A stretch of 64,000 nucleotides of DNA. It comes from Vulcaniibacterium tengchongense. Its GTDB lineage: Bacteria; Pseudomonadota; Gammaproteobacteria; Xanthomonadales; Xanthomonadaceae. The stretch spans positions 1 to 64,000 of the forward strand of contig NZ_RKQN01000007.1 in NCBI RefSeq assembly GCF_003814555.1. Reading direction: 5' to 3'. A program made the translations under genes and the position numbers. The notes beneath the pieces are model-generated. The model saw only the letters and a program-made list of their open reading frames with translations. It was not told the DNA's origin and searched no databases. Shown piece after piece: positions 8,534-19,271 of this stretch; the stretch's first letter is position 1, and each line of letters opens with the position of its first letter.

Positions 8534-8540
8534 CGCCCGC

Positions 8541-9671
8541 ATGGTCCTGGCCGATACCGCCCGCGTGAATTCCGACGCCCTGCGCCGCATCGGCTGGCCC
8601 GGGCCGGCCGACGGCGGCGCGCCGGCCCTGCCCGGCTGGGCCGAGGCCCTGGCCGCGCACCCGCAGGCGCAGCCGGCGCGCGTGGTCGAGCAGCACCGCA
8701 ACGGCTACGTCGTCGCCGACGGCCCGGAACACGGCTTCGCCGCCGAGTCGCTCCCGGAATGGCAGCGCCCGCGCTTCCCCGCCGAGCGGCGCGCCGGGGT
8801 CGGCGACTGGGTGCTGGTCGAGGGCCGCCGCATCGTCGCCCTGCTGCCGCGCTACAGCGCGATCAAGCGCGGCGCCGCCGGCGAGCACTACAAGCAGCAG
8901 CTGATCGCCGCCAACGTCGACACCGTGTTCGTGGTCTGCGGCCTCGACGCGGACTTCAACCCGCGCCGGATCGAGCGCTACCTGCTGCTGGTGCGCGGCG
9001 GCGGCGTGGAGCCGGTGGTGGTGCTGACCAAGGCCGACCTCGCCGCCGAAGCGGACGCCGAAGCGAACGCGCTGGCCGCGCTGCTCGAGCTCGCCGAGCC
9101 GGCCGCCCAGGGCGTACCGGTGCGCGCAGTCAACGCCAAGGACCGTGCCAGCGTCGCCGCGCTCGACCCGTGGCTGCAGCCCGGCCGCACCGCGGTGCTG
9201 GTGGGCAGTTCCGGCGCCGGCAAGTCGACCCTGACCAACACCCTGCTCGGCGTCGAACGGATGAAGACCGGCGAGGTGCGCGAGCGCGACTCGCGCGGCC
9301 GCCACACCACCACCTACCGCGCGCTGCTGCCGCTGCCCTCGGGCGCCTGCCTGATCGACACCCCGGGCATGCGCGAGCTCAAGCCCACCGGCGAGGAGGA
9401 CGTGGCCGAGAGCTTCGCCGACATCGAGGCCCTGGCCGAGCAGTGCCGCTTCCGCGACTGCGCCCACCTGCGCGAGCCCGGTTGCGCGGTGCGCGCCGCG
9501 ATCGAGTCCGGGCGGCTGGACCCGCAGCGCTACGCCCACTACCTCAAGCTGCGCGACGAGGTCGCCGGCGCCGCCGACAAGCTCGCCCACCGCCGCGCCC
9601 AGAAGGCCGAAGAGAAGGTGCTCGGCAAGGCGCTGAACAAGCGCCTGGACGACAAGTACGGGCGCCACTGA
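8541..9671 (+). CDS. rsgA: ribosome small-subunit assembly GTPase RsgA
   Basis: A 376-aa circularly permuted GTPase that checks the decoding centre during late 30S maturation. Domain order: N-terminal OB-fold (~35-105), then a G domain with permuted motifs: G4 TKAD (~162), G1 GSSGAGKSTLTN (~226-237), G2/switch region RHTTTYR and G3 DTPGM (~273-277), then a zinc finger with CRFRDCAHLREPGC (~304-317). All expected residues are present. The DUF1704 gene begins 5 bp after its stop, so the two are probably one transcript. The start is supported by the -10 box immediately upstream. Confidence 0.95.
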   Translation: MVLADTARVNSDALRRIGWPGPADGGAPALPGWAEALAAHPQAQPARVVEQHRNGYVVADGPEHGFAAESLPEWQRPRFPAERRAGVGDWVLVEGRRIVALLPRYSAIKRGAAGEHYKQQLIAANVDTVFVVCGLDADFNPRRIERYLLLVRGGGVEPVVVLTKADLAAEADAEANALAALLELAEPAAQGVPVRAVNAKDRASVAALDPWLQPGRTAVLVGSSGAGKSTLTNTLLGVERMKTGEVRERDSRGRHTTTYRALLPLPSGACLIDTPGMRELKPTGEEDVAESFADIEALAEQCRFRDCAHLREPGCAVRAAIESGRLDPQRYAHYLKLRDEVAGAADKLAHRRAQKAEEKVLGKALNKRLDDKYGRH

Positions 9672-9676
9672 ACCGC

Positions 9677-10939
9677 ATGGCCGGGCTCGCCGCGGACATC
9701 GCCCACCACGCCGCGCTCGACGCGCGCATGGTCAAGGCCGCGCGCGACATCCGCCTGCTGGCGCTGGCCAGCTGGCCAGCGGGGATCGAGGTCGAGTTCC
9801 TGGAGGCCTACGCGCGCGGCGCCGCCAGGCCGCCGCAGGTCGAATACCCGAAGCTGGACTTCGCCGACGCGCGCGCCGAGCTGGCGGCGATCGCCGCGGC
9901 CGCCGACGCGCAGCACCCGCTCGGCGCCTACATCGCCGAATCGGCGCGCAGCTGGATCGAGGCCGCGCAGCTGTGCGAGGCGCTCGGCACGCGCGCGGTC
10001 ACCGCGCACTCGGTGCGCCTGTTCGGCCAGCCGGACGAGCCGCTGCCCGGCAACGGCCCCAGCACCCGCGAGGCCGCGCGCCACTTCATCTCGATCGCCG
10101 ACGAGCTCGACCACGAGCTGCTGTCGCCGGCCGAGCAGATCGCGATCTCGGCGACCGCGCTGCAGCTGCAACTGCAGCGCGACCTCGACGACTACTTCGA
10201 CGGCCGCGTGATCGAGGTCGAGCTCGACCCGGACCTGATCGCCAAGGCCGCCGCCGGCGCCACCCGCATCCGCCTGCGCCACGGCGCCGCCTTCAGCGAC
10301 TACGACCGCCACCAGCTGCTGCAGCACGAAGCCTTCGTGCACTCGCTGACCGCGCTCAACGGCCGCGCCCAGCCGGTGCTCGCCAGCCTGGGCCTGGCCT
10401 CGCCGCGCACCACCGCGACCCAGGAAGGCCTGGCCACCTTCGCCGAGCAGATCACCGGCAGCATCGACATCGGCCGGATGAAGCGGCTGAGCCTGCGCAT
10501 CGAGGCGGTGGCGATGGCGCTGGACGGCGCCGACTTCATCGAGGTGTTCCGCTACTTCCTCGGCGCGGGCCAGTCGCCGGAGGACAGCTTCGCCTCGGCG
10601 CAGCGCGTGTTCCGCGGCGTGCCGACCGGCGGCGGCGCGGCCTTCACCAAGGACACGGTGTACCTGCGCGGCCTGGTCGGCGTGCACACCTTCTTCCGCT
10701 GGGCGCTGCGCCAGCAGAAGCTGCAGCTGTGCCGCTGGCTGTTCGCCGGCAAGATGACGCTGGGCGACGTGCAGCGCTTCGAACCGCTGTTCGAGTCCGG
10801 CGTGCTGGCCCCGGCGCGCTGGCTGCCGCGCTGGATCGCCCGCGCCAGCGGCCTGGCCGGGATGCTCGCGTTCTCGCTGTTCGTCAACCGCATCCGCCTG
10901 GACCGCATCGTCGCCGAAGAGCACGTGCCGGACCTGTAG
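9677..10939 (+). CDS. QEGLA-motif (DUF1704/MATCAP-like) putative metallopeptidase
   Basis: A 420-aa protein of the family labelled 'flavohemoglobin expression-modulating QEGLA motif protein' (DUF1704). Seen: HEAFVH (residues 217-222), a metal-binding HExxxH site, and TQEGLA (248-253), the family signature whose glutamate is expected to be the third ligand. Eukaryotic relatives (MATCAP) are tyrosine carboxypeptidases acting on tubulin; the bacterial substrate is not known to me. No signal peptide, so cytosolic. ATG at 9677 begins 5 bp after the rsgA stop. The protein is complete, with no lost catalytic residue. Confidence 0.85.
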   Translation: MAGLAADIAHHAALDARMVKAARDIRLLALASWPAGIEVEFLEAYARGAARPPQVEYPKLDFADARAELAAIAAAADAQHPLGAYIAESARSWIEAAQLCEALGTRAVTAHSVRLFGQPDEPLPGNGPSTREAARHFISIADELDHELLSPAEQIAISATALQLQLQRDLDDYFDGRVIEVELDPDLIAKAAAGATRIRLRHGAAFSDYDRHQLLQHEAFVHSLTALNGRAQPVLASLGLASPRTTATQEGLATFAEQITGSIDIGRMKRLSLRIEAVAMALDGADFIEVFRYFLGAGQSPEDSFASAQRVFRGVPTGGGAAFTKDTVYLRGLVGVHTFFRWALRQQKLQLCRWLFAGKMTLGDVQRFEPLFESGVLAPARWLPRWIARASGLAGMLAFSLFVNRIRLDRIVAEEHVPDL

Positions 10940-11018
10940 CGCGCCTGCCGCATCGCAACATCGCGCCCGCCGAGGCGACGCGGGGCCACGGTTAAAGAAC
11001 CCGCCGGAAGAAAGCCGC

Positions 11019-11024
11019 TAGAAT
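11019..11024 (+). promoter_or_regulatory. TAGAAT -10 box upstream of maeB
   Basis: TAGAAT lies 28 bp before the ATG at 11053 and 13 bp before an in-frame GTG at 11038. The predicted leader is therefore under 25 nt, with no visible ribosome-binding site for either start. Confidence 0.5.
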
Positions 11025-11052
11025 CGGCGGCCCGTCCGTGGCCGCCTTCCTG

Positions 11053-13350
<2,298 letters not shown>

Positions 13351-13356
<6 letters not shown>

Positions 13357-13383
13357 GCCCGGCTCAGCCCCGCGCAAGCGGGG
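13351..13383. terminator. two hairpins at the end of maeB
   Basis: GGCTGAGCC/GGCTCAGCC (13351-13369, 1-nt centre, overlapping the maeB stop) is followed by CCCCGC-GCAA-GCGGGG (13368-13383, a GNRA-type loop). The two stems overlap slightly and may compete. There is no T-run, so termination is possible but not certain; the hairpins lie between convergent genes. Confidence 0.4.
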
Positions 13384-13491
13384 ACGTTGGGGCCGCCGAC
13401 GGGCGGCACCATCTCGTGCCCTCAAGCGCAGGTCCAAGACCGCCACGGGGCCCCGGCTGCGCGGCAGCGACGCCGAAAAGCCGCCGCGCCC

Positions 13492-15645
13492 TCACTCCGC
13501 GCCGTCCCAGCCGATCCCGACCGTGAACCCGCGCCCCAGCGCCGGCTCGTAGTAGCGGCCGTTGCCTTCGTTGACGATCACCGAGCCGGCGTACTCGCGG
13601 TCGAACAGATTGTCGACCCGGGCGAAGCCGTGCCAGCCGCCGCGCCCTCGCCACTGCAGGCGCAGCGCGAAGGTCGCGTAGCCCGGCGCGAACTCGCTGT
13701 TGCGGTCGTCCACCGCGATGCGGTCGCTGACGCGCGCCTCCAGCGCCGCCTGCAGGCGCGCGCCGGCGCTGTGCCAGGCCAGCTCGGCGTAGCCGTCGGC
13801 GCGCGGGATGCCGGGCACGCGGTTGCCGGCCTCGACCGTGCGCACCTGCTCGGCGCCGCCGTTGAAGACGCGGTACGCGAACGGCGAGACGAAGCGCGCG
13901 CGCAGCCAGTTCGCCGCCAGCGCATACGACCACCGCGCGCCGAAGCGCCCTTCCAGCCCGGCCTCCAGGCCCTCGCGCCGGGTGCGGCCGGCGTTGGCGT
14001 AGCTGGCGCGGCCGCCGAGGTTCGCCGCCGGCACGATCTCGTCCTCGCCGTCGATCCGATACGCCGTCACGCTCGCGCGCAGGCCTTCGCCCAGGCGCCA
14101 GCGCGCGCCGACCTCGGCGCTGTCGTAGCTGGCCGCGCGCAGTTCGCGGTTGAAGCCCGCGCCGCCGTCGGGGCGATAGGACAGCTCGGTCACCGTCGGC
14201 GTCTCGAAGCCGCGGCCGGCGCTGGCGAACACCTCGCCGCGGCCGAACGCGCGCGCCAGGCCCAGCGAGGCGGCGGTCTCGCGATAGTCGATGCGGCCGC
14301 TGTCGTCGCCGTTGCCGGGCGCGAGGTAGCGGTCGTCCGACTCGAAGCGCAACCGCGCCTGGCGCAGGCCGGCCAGCGCGGTCCAGTGCTCGGCCAGGCG
14401 CAGGTCGCCGAGCGCGAACGCCTCGCGGCTGGCGATGCGGTTGTCCTCGTCGCGGCGCAGGCGGCCGCGCACGCCGAGGCGCTCGCCGACGAAGTTCTCG
14501 TAGCCTTGCCGGTCCTCGTCGAGCCGGCCGAACTCCACGCCGAGCGCGAGCGCGCCGCGCGCGCCTTCCCAGCGGTGGCCGGCGTCGAAGCCCGCCGAGC
14601 GCCGGTCCAGGTCGATCACGCCGCCGGCGCTGGTCGGCGCGCGCTGCGCCGCCACCGGCAGCGCCAGGTACTGCTCGATGCCGCGCCGGATCGCGTAGCC
14701 GCCGAGCCAGTACGAACGCCCCGGCGCATAGCCGTGCTCCCAGCGCACCCCGGCCTGGGCGTTGTCGATGCGCTTGCGCGTGTCGAACGCGAGCGCGGCC
14801 GGGTCGGTGCCGTGCGGCTCGCGCCGCCACTGCGCGCGGGCCAGGCCGAGCGGGTCGTCGGTGAACGGCTGCGACAGCCCGCCCGCGACCAGGCGCAGGC
14901 GCCGCTGCGGGTCCGGCGACCACTGCGCCACCGCGTCCAGCTGCGCGCGTTCGGCCGCGCTGTGCGGACGCTCGCCGCCGGTGACGAAGTGGCTGCCGAG
15001 CGCGCGCCAGCGCCAGGCCTGGTCCGCGCTGGCGCCGCGCACGCCGACGCTGGCGCGATGGCTGCCGTGCGAACCGGCCCAGGCCTCGGCGGCGGCGCCC
15101 GGCGCGCCGTCCAGCCCGGTCTCGGCGACGATCGCGCCGCCGGCGGCGTTGCCGTACTGCAGCGCCAGCGGCCCGCGCAGCACCTCGACGCGCTCGAGCA
15201 TGCCGAGCGGGAAGTTCGCCGCCTGGCCCTGCCCGTCCAGCGCCGAGGCCGGGATGCCGTCGACGACCAGCTTGATCCCGCGGATGCCGAAGGTGGAGCG
15301 CGCGCCGAAGCCGCGGCTCTGGATCTGCAGGTCCTGCGCGTAGTTCTGCCGGTCGAGCACGCCCACGCCCGGCACCCGCGCCAGCGTCTCGGCCAGGCTG
15401 ACCTGGCGTTGGCCCGCGCGCAGCGTCTCGCCGTCGATGGCCCCGACCGCGCCGGGGAAGTCCGACAGCGCGCGCGCCGCGCCCAGCACCCGCACCCGGT
15501 CGAGCGTGGTGGCGTCGCCGCCGCCGGGTTGCGCCGCGGCGGGCGCGGCGCAGGCGAGCGCGAGCGCGCAGGCGAGCGGCGCCAGGTGCGGCTTCGCGCG
15601 GGCCAAGGGCGTGCAACGGGCAGGGCGGGGGAATCGAAACGGCAT
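13492..15645 (-). CDS. TonB-dependent outer-membrane receptor
   Basis: A 717-aa outer-membrane receptor. Signal peptide to ~residue 38 (LACALALACAAPAAA), a TonB-box-like TLDRVRV shortly after, a plug domain (~50-165: SLAETLARVPGVGV, IQSRGFGARSTFGIRG, VEVLRGPLALQYGN), then a 22-strand-type barrel ending in FTVGIGWDG. The plug most resembles ferric-siderophore receptors of the FecA/PupB class, but no signalling extension is present and the ligand cannot be assigned. It stands alone: no sigma/anti-sigma pair, ABC transporter or TonB gene is adjacent. Start 15645 gives a proper signal peptide; the longer open frame upstream is GC-rich noise. It is convergent with maeB. Confidence 0.92.
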   Translation of the reverse strand: MPFRFPRPARCTPLARAKPHLAPLACALALACAAPAAAQPGGGDATTLDRVRVLGAARALSDFPGAVGAIDGETLRAGQRQVSLAETLARVPGVGVLDRQNYAQDLQIQSRGFGARSTFGIRGIKLVVDGIPASALDGQGQAANFPLGMLERVEVLRGPLALQYGNAAGGAIVAETGLDGAPGAAAEAWAGSHGSHRASVGVRGASADQAWRWRALGSHFVTGGERPHSAAERAQLDAVAQWSPDPQRRLRLVAGGLSQPFTDDPLGLARAQWRREPHGTDPAALAFDTRKRIDNAQAGVRWEHGYAPGRSYWLGGYAIRRGIEQYLALPVAAQRAPTSAGGVIDLDRRSAGFDAGHRWEGARGALALGVEFGRLDEDRQGYENFVGERLGVRGRLRRDEDNRIASREAFALGDLRLAEHWTALAGLRQARLRFESDDRYLAPGNGDDSGRIDYRETAASLGLARAFGRGEVFASAGRGFETPTVTELSYRPDGGAGFNRELRAASYDSAEVGARWRLGEGLRASVTAYRIDGEDEIVPAANLGGRASYANAGRTRREGLEAGLEGRFGARWSYALAANWLRARFVSPFAYRVFNGGAEQVRTVEAGNRVPGIPRADGYAELAWHSAGARLQAALEARVSDRIAVDDRNSEFAPGYATFALRLQWRGRGGWHGFARVDNLFDREYAGSVIVNEGNGRYYEPALGRGFTVGIGWDGAE

Positions 15646-16239
15646 CGTGCGGGCGTGTCCTGATGGGTGAACCGGGCGCGTGCGCCTGCGCAGTGCGCGA
15701 GCGCCGCGGACGAACGTCGACGTCGGCATGCAGGCGCGTCCACGCAGCGGCGCCCCGGCCTTCGCCCTGCCGCGCGCCGATCGACACGGCAGCGCGAGGC
15801 CGAACGAAGGTGCGGCCCGGCGCACCGGGAGCCGTTGCGGGAACACGGAGGCGGCGCGGCGCGCCTGCGGCCCATTGTCGCCGCAGCGCGCGTCGGTGCG
15901 GCGTGTCCGGTGCCGCGAAGCGCCGCTTTCGACCGGCGCGGCATGCCGCCGCGCCATCGCGCGCTGCGGCGGCGGCAAGCGCTCCCGCGTGCGGGCGTCC
16001 GTCCGCGCGCGCAAACGCCAACCCTGAAGTAAACCCGCGCCCGATGGCGGCATCCCAGCGGCCAGATCGCGCAACGCGCGTGCCGTGCGCCCCCGTAGGG
16101 GCGCGGCCGCGCGCGGCGCCCGCGCGCCCGCAACGCAGCGGCGCGCCGCTGCGCCGCGACGGCCCGGATCGCCCTGTTAGAATCGAGGCTCTAACTCCCA
16201 CCCCACATACCGAGGCGCGGCCACGGGGCCGCGAGACGC
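15646..16239. other. intergenic region between the receptor gene and aceE
   Basis: 594 bp with no credible gene on either strand; the frames that stay open are arginine/alanine-rich artefacts of the high GC. It must hold the divergent promoters of the receptor and aceE. Only the aceE -10 box is evident. I see no Fur-box-like sequence or riboswitch. Confidence 0.5.
16178..16183 (+). promoter_or_regulatory. TAGAAT -10 box of aceE
   Basis: TAGAAT 56 bp before the aceE ATG, giving a leader of about 50 nt. No clear -35. Confidence 0.45.
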
Positions 16240-18942
16240 ATGACTTCTCTCCACGCCGTCATCAACGACCTCCTGCAGAACGATCCCGATCCGGTCGAGA
16301 CCCGGGAATGGATCGAGTCGATCCAGGCGGTCATCGAGCGCGACGGCGCCCAGCGCGCGCACCAGCTATTGGAAGGCATGGTCGAGGTCACCCGTCGCGC
16401 CGGCGCGTACCTGCCGTTCTCGCCCACCACCGAATACATCAACACCATCCCGCCGCACCTGGAGGCCAAGAGCCCGGGCGACGCCGCGATGGAGTGGCGC
16501 ATCCGCTCGATCATCCGCTGGAACGCGCTGGCGATGGTGGTGCGCGCCAACCGCAAGCCCGGCGACCTCGGCGGCCACATCGCCAGCTTCGCCTCGGCGG
16601 CCACGCTGTACGACGTCGGCTTCAACCACTTCTGGCGCGGCCCCGAGGGCGAGCACCCGGGCGACGTGATCGGCATCCAGGGCCACAGCTCGCCGGGCAT
16701 CTACGCGCGCTCGTTCCTGGAAGGCCGGCTGAGCGAATCGCAGCTCGACCACTTCCGCATGGAGGTCGACGGCCGCGGCGTCAGCTCCTACCCGCACCCG
16801 TGGCTGATGCCCGACTACTGGCAGCTGCCGACCGTGTCGATGGGCCTGGGCCCGATCGCCGCGATCTACCAGGCGCGCAACTGGAAGTACCTCGAAGGCC
16901 GCGGGCTGATGCCGAAGAGCGACCGCAAGGTCTGGGCCTTCCTCGGCGACGGCGAGTGCGACGAGCCCGAGAGCCTGGGCGCGATCTCGGTCGCCGGCCG
17001 CGAGGGCCTCGACAACCTGATCTTCGTCGTCAACTGCAACCTGCAGCGGCTCGACGGCCCGGTGCGCGGCAACGGCAAGATCATCCAGGAGCTGGAGGGC
17101 GTGTTCCGCGGCGCCGGCTGGAACGTCATCAAGGTGATCTGGGGCAGCTACTGGGATCCGCTGCTGGCGCGCGACACCACCGGCCGCCTGCGCCAGCTGA
17201 TGATGGAAACCGTCGACGGCGAGTACCAGAACTGCAAGGCCTTCGGCGGCGCGTACACGCGCGAGCATTTCTTCGGCAAGTACCCGGAGACCAAGGCGCT
17301 GGTCGCCAACCTGTCGGACGAGGACATCTGGCGCCTCAACCGCGGCGGCCACGACCCGCACAAGGTCTACGCCGCCTACCACGAGGCGGTGAACACCAAG
17401 GGCATGCCGACGGTGATCCTGGCCAAGACGGTCAAGGGCTACGGCATGGGCCCGGCGGGCGAATCGCTCAACCCCACCCACCAGACCAAGAAGATGGACG
17501 ACGAGGCGGTGCGGATGTTCCGCGACCGCTTCAACATCCCGGTCACCGACGAGCAGCTCAAGGACGGCCAGGTGCCGTTCTACCACCCCGGCGAGAAGTC
17601 GCCGGAGGTCGAGTACATGCTGGAGCGCCGCAAGGCCCTCGGCGGCTTCCTGCCGCAGCGCCGGCGCAAGGCCACCCAGTCGCTGGAAGTGCCGAAGCTC
17701 GAAGCCTTCGACCGCCTGCTCAAGAGCACCGGCGAGCGCGAGATCAGCACCACCATGGCGTTCGTGCAGGCGCTGAACATCGTGCTGCGCGACAAGCAGG
17801 TGGGCCCGCGCTGCGTGCCGATCGTCGCCGACGAGGCGCGCACCTTCGGCATGGAAGGCCTGTTCCGCCAGCTGGGCATCTACGCCCCGCACGGGCAGAA
17901 GTACAAGCCGGTCGACCGCGACCAGCTGATGTACTACCGCGAGGACGCCGCCGGCCAGGTGCTGGAGGAAGGCATCACCGAGGCGGGCGCGTTCGCGAGC
18001 TGGATGGCCTGCGCCACCAGCTACAGCACCAACGACCTGCAGATGCTGCCGTTCTACATCTACTACTCGATGTTCGGCTTCCAGCGCATCGGCGACGCCG
18101 CCTGGCAGGCCGCGGACATGCGCGCGCGCGGCTTCCTGCTCGGCGCCACCGCCGGCCGCACCACCCTCAACGGCGAGGGCCTGCAGCACGAGGACGGCCA
18201 CAGCCACCTGCTGGCCAGTGTCATCCCCAACTGCCGCAGCTACGACCCCACCTTCGGCTTCGAGGTCGCGGTGATCCTGCAGCACGGCATGCAGCGCATG
18301 CTGGCCGAGCAGCAGGACGAGTACTACTACATCACCCTGATGAACGAGAACTACGCGCACCCGGACATGCCGGAAGGCGCCGCGGAAGGGATCATCAAGG
18401 GCATGTACCTGCTCAAGGACGCCGGCAAGCCGAAGAAGGGCGAGCTGCGCGTGCAGCTGATGGGCAGCGGCACCATCCTGCGCGAGGCGATTGCCGCGGC
18501 CGAGCTGCTGGACAAGGACTTCGGCGTCACCGCCGACATCTGGTCCTGCCCCAGCTTCACAGAGCTGGCCCGCGAAGGCGAGGACGCGGTGCGCTTCAAC
18601 CGCCTCAACCCCGAGGCCAAGGCCTCGCGCAAGCCGTACGTCACCCAGCTGCTGGAAGGCCGCCAGGGCCCGGCGATCGCCGCCACCGACTACGTGCGCG
18701 CGTTCGCCAACCAGATCCGCGAGTTCGTGCCGATGCGCTACACCGTGCTCGGCACCGACGGCTTCGGCCGCAGCGACACCCGCGCCAACCTGCGCCGCCA
18801 CTTCGAGGTCGACCGCTACCACATCGCCCACGCCGCCATCGCGGCGCTGGCGGCGGAGGGCAAGATGACGGCGAAGGATGTGGCGAGGGCGATCAAGCAG
18901 TACAAGCTGGATGTGGACAAGCCCAATCCGCTGACGGTCTGA
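16240..18942 (+). CDS. aceE: pyruvate dehydrogenase E1 component, homodimeric type
   Basis: A 900-aa thiamine-diphosphate enzyme that decarboxylates pyruvate and hands the acetyl group to E2 lipoyl domains. Seen: the N-terminal E2-binding region (MTSLHAVINDLLQ), HIASFASAATLYDVGFNHFW, the TPP-Mg motif GDGECDEPES (~231-240) with the following NCNLQRLDGPVRGN, and the C-terminal third with GTDGFGRSDTRANLRRHFEVD. Length matches E. coli AceE (887 aa). No aceF or lpd follows: the gene ends at a strong terminator and accessory genes begin, so E2/E3 must be encoded elsewhere or were separated by the island. Confidence 0.97.
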   Translation: MTSLHAVINDLLQNDPDPVETREWIESIQAVIERDGAQRAHQLLEGMVEVTRRAGAYLPFSPTTEYINTIPPHLEAKSPGDAAMEWRIRSIIRWNALAMVVRANRKPGDLGGHIASFASAATLYDVGFNHFWRGPEGEHPGDVIGIQGHSSPGIYARSFLEGRLSESQLDHFRMEVDGRGVSSYPHPWLMPDYWQLPTVSMGLGPIAAIYQARNWKYLEGRGLMPKSDRKVWAFLGDGECDEPESLGAISVAGREGLDNLIFVVNCNLQRLDGPVRGNGKIIQELEGVFRGAGWNVIKVIWGSYWDPLLARDTTGRLRQLMMETVDGEYQNCKAFGGAYTREHFFGKYPETKALVANLSDEDIWRLNRGGHDPHKVYAAYHEAVNTKGMPTVILAKTVKGYGMGPAGESLNPTHQTKKMDDEAVRMFRDRFNIPVTDEQLKDGQVPFYHPGEKSPEVEYMLERRKALGGFLPQRRRKATQSLEVPKLEAFDRLLKSTGEREISTTMAFVQALNIVLRDKQVGPRCVPIVADEARTFGMEGLFRQLGIYAPHGQKYKPVDRDQLMYYREDAAGQVLEEGITEAGAFASWMACATSYSTNDLQMLPFYIYYSMFGFQRIGDAAWQAADMRARGFLLGATAGRTTLNGEGLQHEDGHSHLLASVIPNCRSYDPTFGFEVAVILQHGMQRMLAEQQDEYYYITLMNENYAHPDMPEGAAEGIIKGMYLLKDAGKPKKGELRVQLMGSGTILREAIAAAELLDKDFGVTADIWSCPSFTELAREGEDAVRFNRLNPEAKASRKPYVTQLLEGRQGPAIAATDYVRAFANQIREFVPMRYTVLGTDGFGRSDTRANLRRHFEVDRYHIAHAAIAALAAEGKMTAKDVARAIKQYKLDVDKPNPLTV

Positions 18943-18945
18943 AAC

Positions 18946-18979
18946 GGAGAGCCCCGCCTAGGTGGGGCTTCTCCTTTTG
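18946..18979 (+). terminator. intrinsic terminator of aceE
   Basis: GGAGAGCCCCGCC and GGTGGGGCTTCTCC pair around a TA centre with one bulge, followed by TTTT. It starts 3 bp after the aceE stop and marks the left edge of the accessory island. Confidence 0.85.
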
Positions 18980-19271
18980 TGGGTACCAGCACAGCTGGCT
19001 CTAGTACAGCACTTCGGGTGCTGTGCTCACCGCAGCACACCTTAGCCCTAGCGGCTCTCAAGTTCCTCGGTAAAAATTCACTTTCGCATCTCCGCGCGGG
19101 CGCACGGCAGTGTAAGTCGCGCATCTTGGCGGCGGTTTCTTTTCGCCCGAGGATCGCAAGCAACGATGCGTGACGTGTCTCTCAAGCGGGAGGACATGCG
19201 GCGCGTGCGTGGCTTGCCGTTACAGTCATATCAGTCTAACCGCTGCAACGCGGCGAATTCTGCGAGATCAC
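18980..19271. other. left boundary of the accessory island, with a short hairpin
   Basis: 292 bp without a gene. GC is visibly lower than in aceE. A 7-bp perfect stem, ACAGCAC (19006-19012) and GTGCTGT (19018-19024) around TTCGG, lies near the left end; CGCAGCAC shortly after partly repeats it. The upstream signals of the restriction genes should be here; I could not pick a confident promoter. Confidence 0.4.

Noticed and set aside
13364-16201. 945-aa open frame overlapping the TonB-dependent receptor
   Set aside because: Arg/Pro/Ala-rich artefact in another frame of the same strand; the receptor frame has a signal peptide, plug and barrel.
16366-18831. 821-aa open frame antisense to aceE
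   Set aside because: It is a mirror of aceE codons in a high-GC genome; the translation is low-complexity (Val/His/Arg/Ala) with no motif, while aceE is certain.
19006-19024. Hairpin as an integrase attachment site
   Set aside because: No integrase, tRNA target or matching direct repeat at the right end of the island was found by eye.
19170-19271. Earlier in-frame start for the R-M subunit
   Set aside because: It would add a 34-residue cysteine-rich leader unlike family N-termini; ATG 19272 fits better.
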